DNA of 7,155 nt from Sulfurovum sp. Its GTDB lineage: Bacteria > Campylobacterota > Campylobacteria > Campylobacterales > Sulfurovaceae. The notes beneath the pieces are model-generated. The model ran no database searches, was not told where the DNA came from, and was given only the letters and a program-made list of their open reading frames with translations. Numbering within the stretch: the stretch's first letter is position 1; the number at the start of each line of letters is the position of its first letter. The DNA lies in the NCBI GenBank assembly GCA_020719895.1, contig DYPM01000096.1, forward strand, positions 1-7,155, written 5' to 3'. This document shows positions 6,469 to 7,155 of the stretch, piece after piece. The translations under genes were made by a program, and so were the position numbers.

Positions 6469-7155
6469 CTATTTCACCCTAACTTGCCCATTCATAAGCA
6501 TTGGAAGAAGCCAATCTCTAAGTTTTACTAGTTCTTGGTTTTGTTCAATATTTTTTTCTAGTAACACTGTAATATTGTTTAATTTAATAAATAGTTCATT
6601 ATTGCCAATCAAAGGCAAAACAAGAGGAATATTATCTACATCACCTTTTGTAATAAATTTTATAATTGAACCTGCTGAACTATTACTCAATTTTTTTAAT
6701 TGGTCTTTTACGGCATAAAATATAACAGAATAATGTTTTTCATCATTTGGAATTAAAACATATGTTCTTTGATAAGCATTAAATTTACCTTCATATAGTT
6801 TTACATTAAAGTTACCATTCCCTGCAATTAAAATTGCTTTTCCTTCAAAAGCATATTCGTCACAAGAAAAAATAGTTTCTGAACAAGTAAAAAAAGGATA
6901 TTTCCCATTTTCAACTGCAAAATTTGCATCTTCTTTACCTGTAATAACATTTAATAATTGAGAAATAATTTTAACTTCCCACCCCTGCGGTATCTCTCTT
7001 TTTAACTCTTGATTATAAACCATCTTTCCACCTGATGATTTATAAGGTTTTCCATTCTCATCTGGAAAATCAAATTGTACAAACCAATAATCATAAAGAG
7101 TTTTTGCCATAGCTTCTAGTTGTTTATTGATTTTATTGTTTAGTTCTATTTTTGA
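6469..7155 (-). CDS. hsdS: Type I restriction-modification specificity subunit HsdS (3' part; start outside window)
   Basis: HsdS selects the DNA target for the type I methyltransferase (with HsdM) and the endonuclease complex (with HsdR). Only the last 228 residues are here; the reading frame is open to the window edge, so the ATG at 7110 is an internal methionine, not a start. Visible residues 1-30 are the central conserved helix, with LEAMAKTLYDYWFVQFDFP (13-31) typical of HsdS. The second target-recognition domain spans about 53-182, from REIPQGWEVK through NAYQRTYVLIP (126-136) to SAGSIIKFITKGDVDNIPLVLP (160-181). The C-terminal coiled-coil helix (186-228) ends LRDWLLPMLMNGQVRVK. The recognition domain is strikingly AT-rich: 6541-6600 has 10 G/C in 60, against about 21 in 60 in tamA at 5401-5460, suggesting transfer. 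The recognised sequence cannot be read from the protein. The missing hsdM and hsdR, if present, would lie to the right. Confidence 0.93.
   Translation of the reverse strand, partial: SKIELNNKINKQLEAMAKTLYDYWFVQFDFPDENGKPYKSSGGKMVYNQELKREIPQGWEVKIISQLLNVITGKEDANFAVENGKYPFFTCSETIFSCDEYAFEGKAILIAGNGNFNVKLYEGKFNAYQRTYVLIPNDEKHYSVIFYAVKDQLKKLSNSSAGSIIKFITKGDVDNIPLVLPLIGNNELFIKLNNITVLLEKNIEQNQELVKLRDWLLPMLMNGQVRVK

Noticed and set aside
7108..7110. ATG at 7110 as the start of a short stand-alone HsdS-like protein
   Set aside because: The frame stays open upstream with typical HsdS helix residues (ELNNKINKQLEA), so this is an internal methionine of a longer gene cut by the window edge.

Overview
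The window reads as chromosomal DNA of a Campylobacterota (epsilonproteobacterial) organism. This is inferred from the low GC content, the extended -10 promoters with no clear -35 box, and the character of the EF-P, TamA and TamB proteins. It looks more like a free-living sulfur-oxidiser type (Sulfurimonas/Sulfurovum/Sulfuricurvum-like) than a host-adapted Campylobacter, but the genus cannot be fixed from sequence reading alone.

Layout. Positions 1-38 hold part of a palindromic intergenic repeat of the GTCATTGCGA...GAAGCAATC type, cut by the window edge. Next comes efp (minus strand, 63-629), encoding translation elongation factor P. A 115-base divergent spacer (630-744) carries two outward-facing extended -10 promoters. 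One drives efp; the other drives a plus-strand NlpC/P60 lipoprotein gene (745-1386), a probable outer-membrane peptidoglycan endopeptidase. A 95-base convergent spacer (1387-1481) is full of short inverted repeats and probably ends transcription from both sides. The minus strand then carries tamB (1482-4640) and, just upstream of it, tamA (4651-6402). These form a tightly coupled pair for the translocation and assembly module, which links the inner membrane to an Omp85 barrel in the outer membrane. Upstream of tamA by 66 bases is the 3' part of a type I restriction-modification specificity gene, hsdS (6469-7155), which runs off the right edge.

How the parts fit. Three of the five genes (NlpC/P60 lipoprotein, TamA, TamB) serve the cell envelope: peptidoglycan remodelling and transport of lipid or protein to the outer membrane. 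EF-P is housekeeping and relieves ribosome stalling at proline runs. The hsdS fragment is the accessory element: its target-recognition part is visibly AT-richer than its neighbours, as expected of a mobile, recombining restriction system placed next to a core operon.

I see no clearly new system. The points most worth a second look are the edge repeat, the structured convergent spacer, the RAYGY motif and cysteine pair of TamA, the A-tract/lysine-rich linkers of TamB, and the composition step inside hsdS. There are no tRNA, rRNA, CRISPR or IS features that I can support, and no gene-free stretch above 300 bases.
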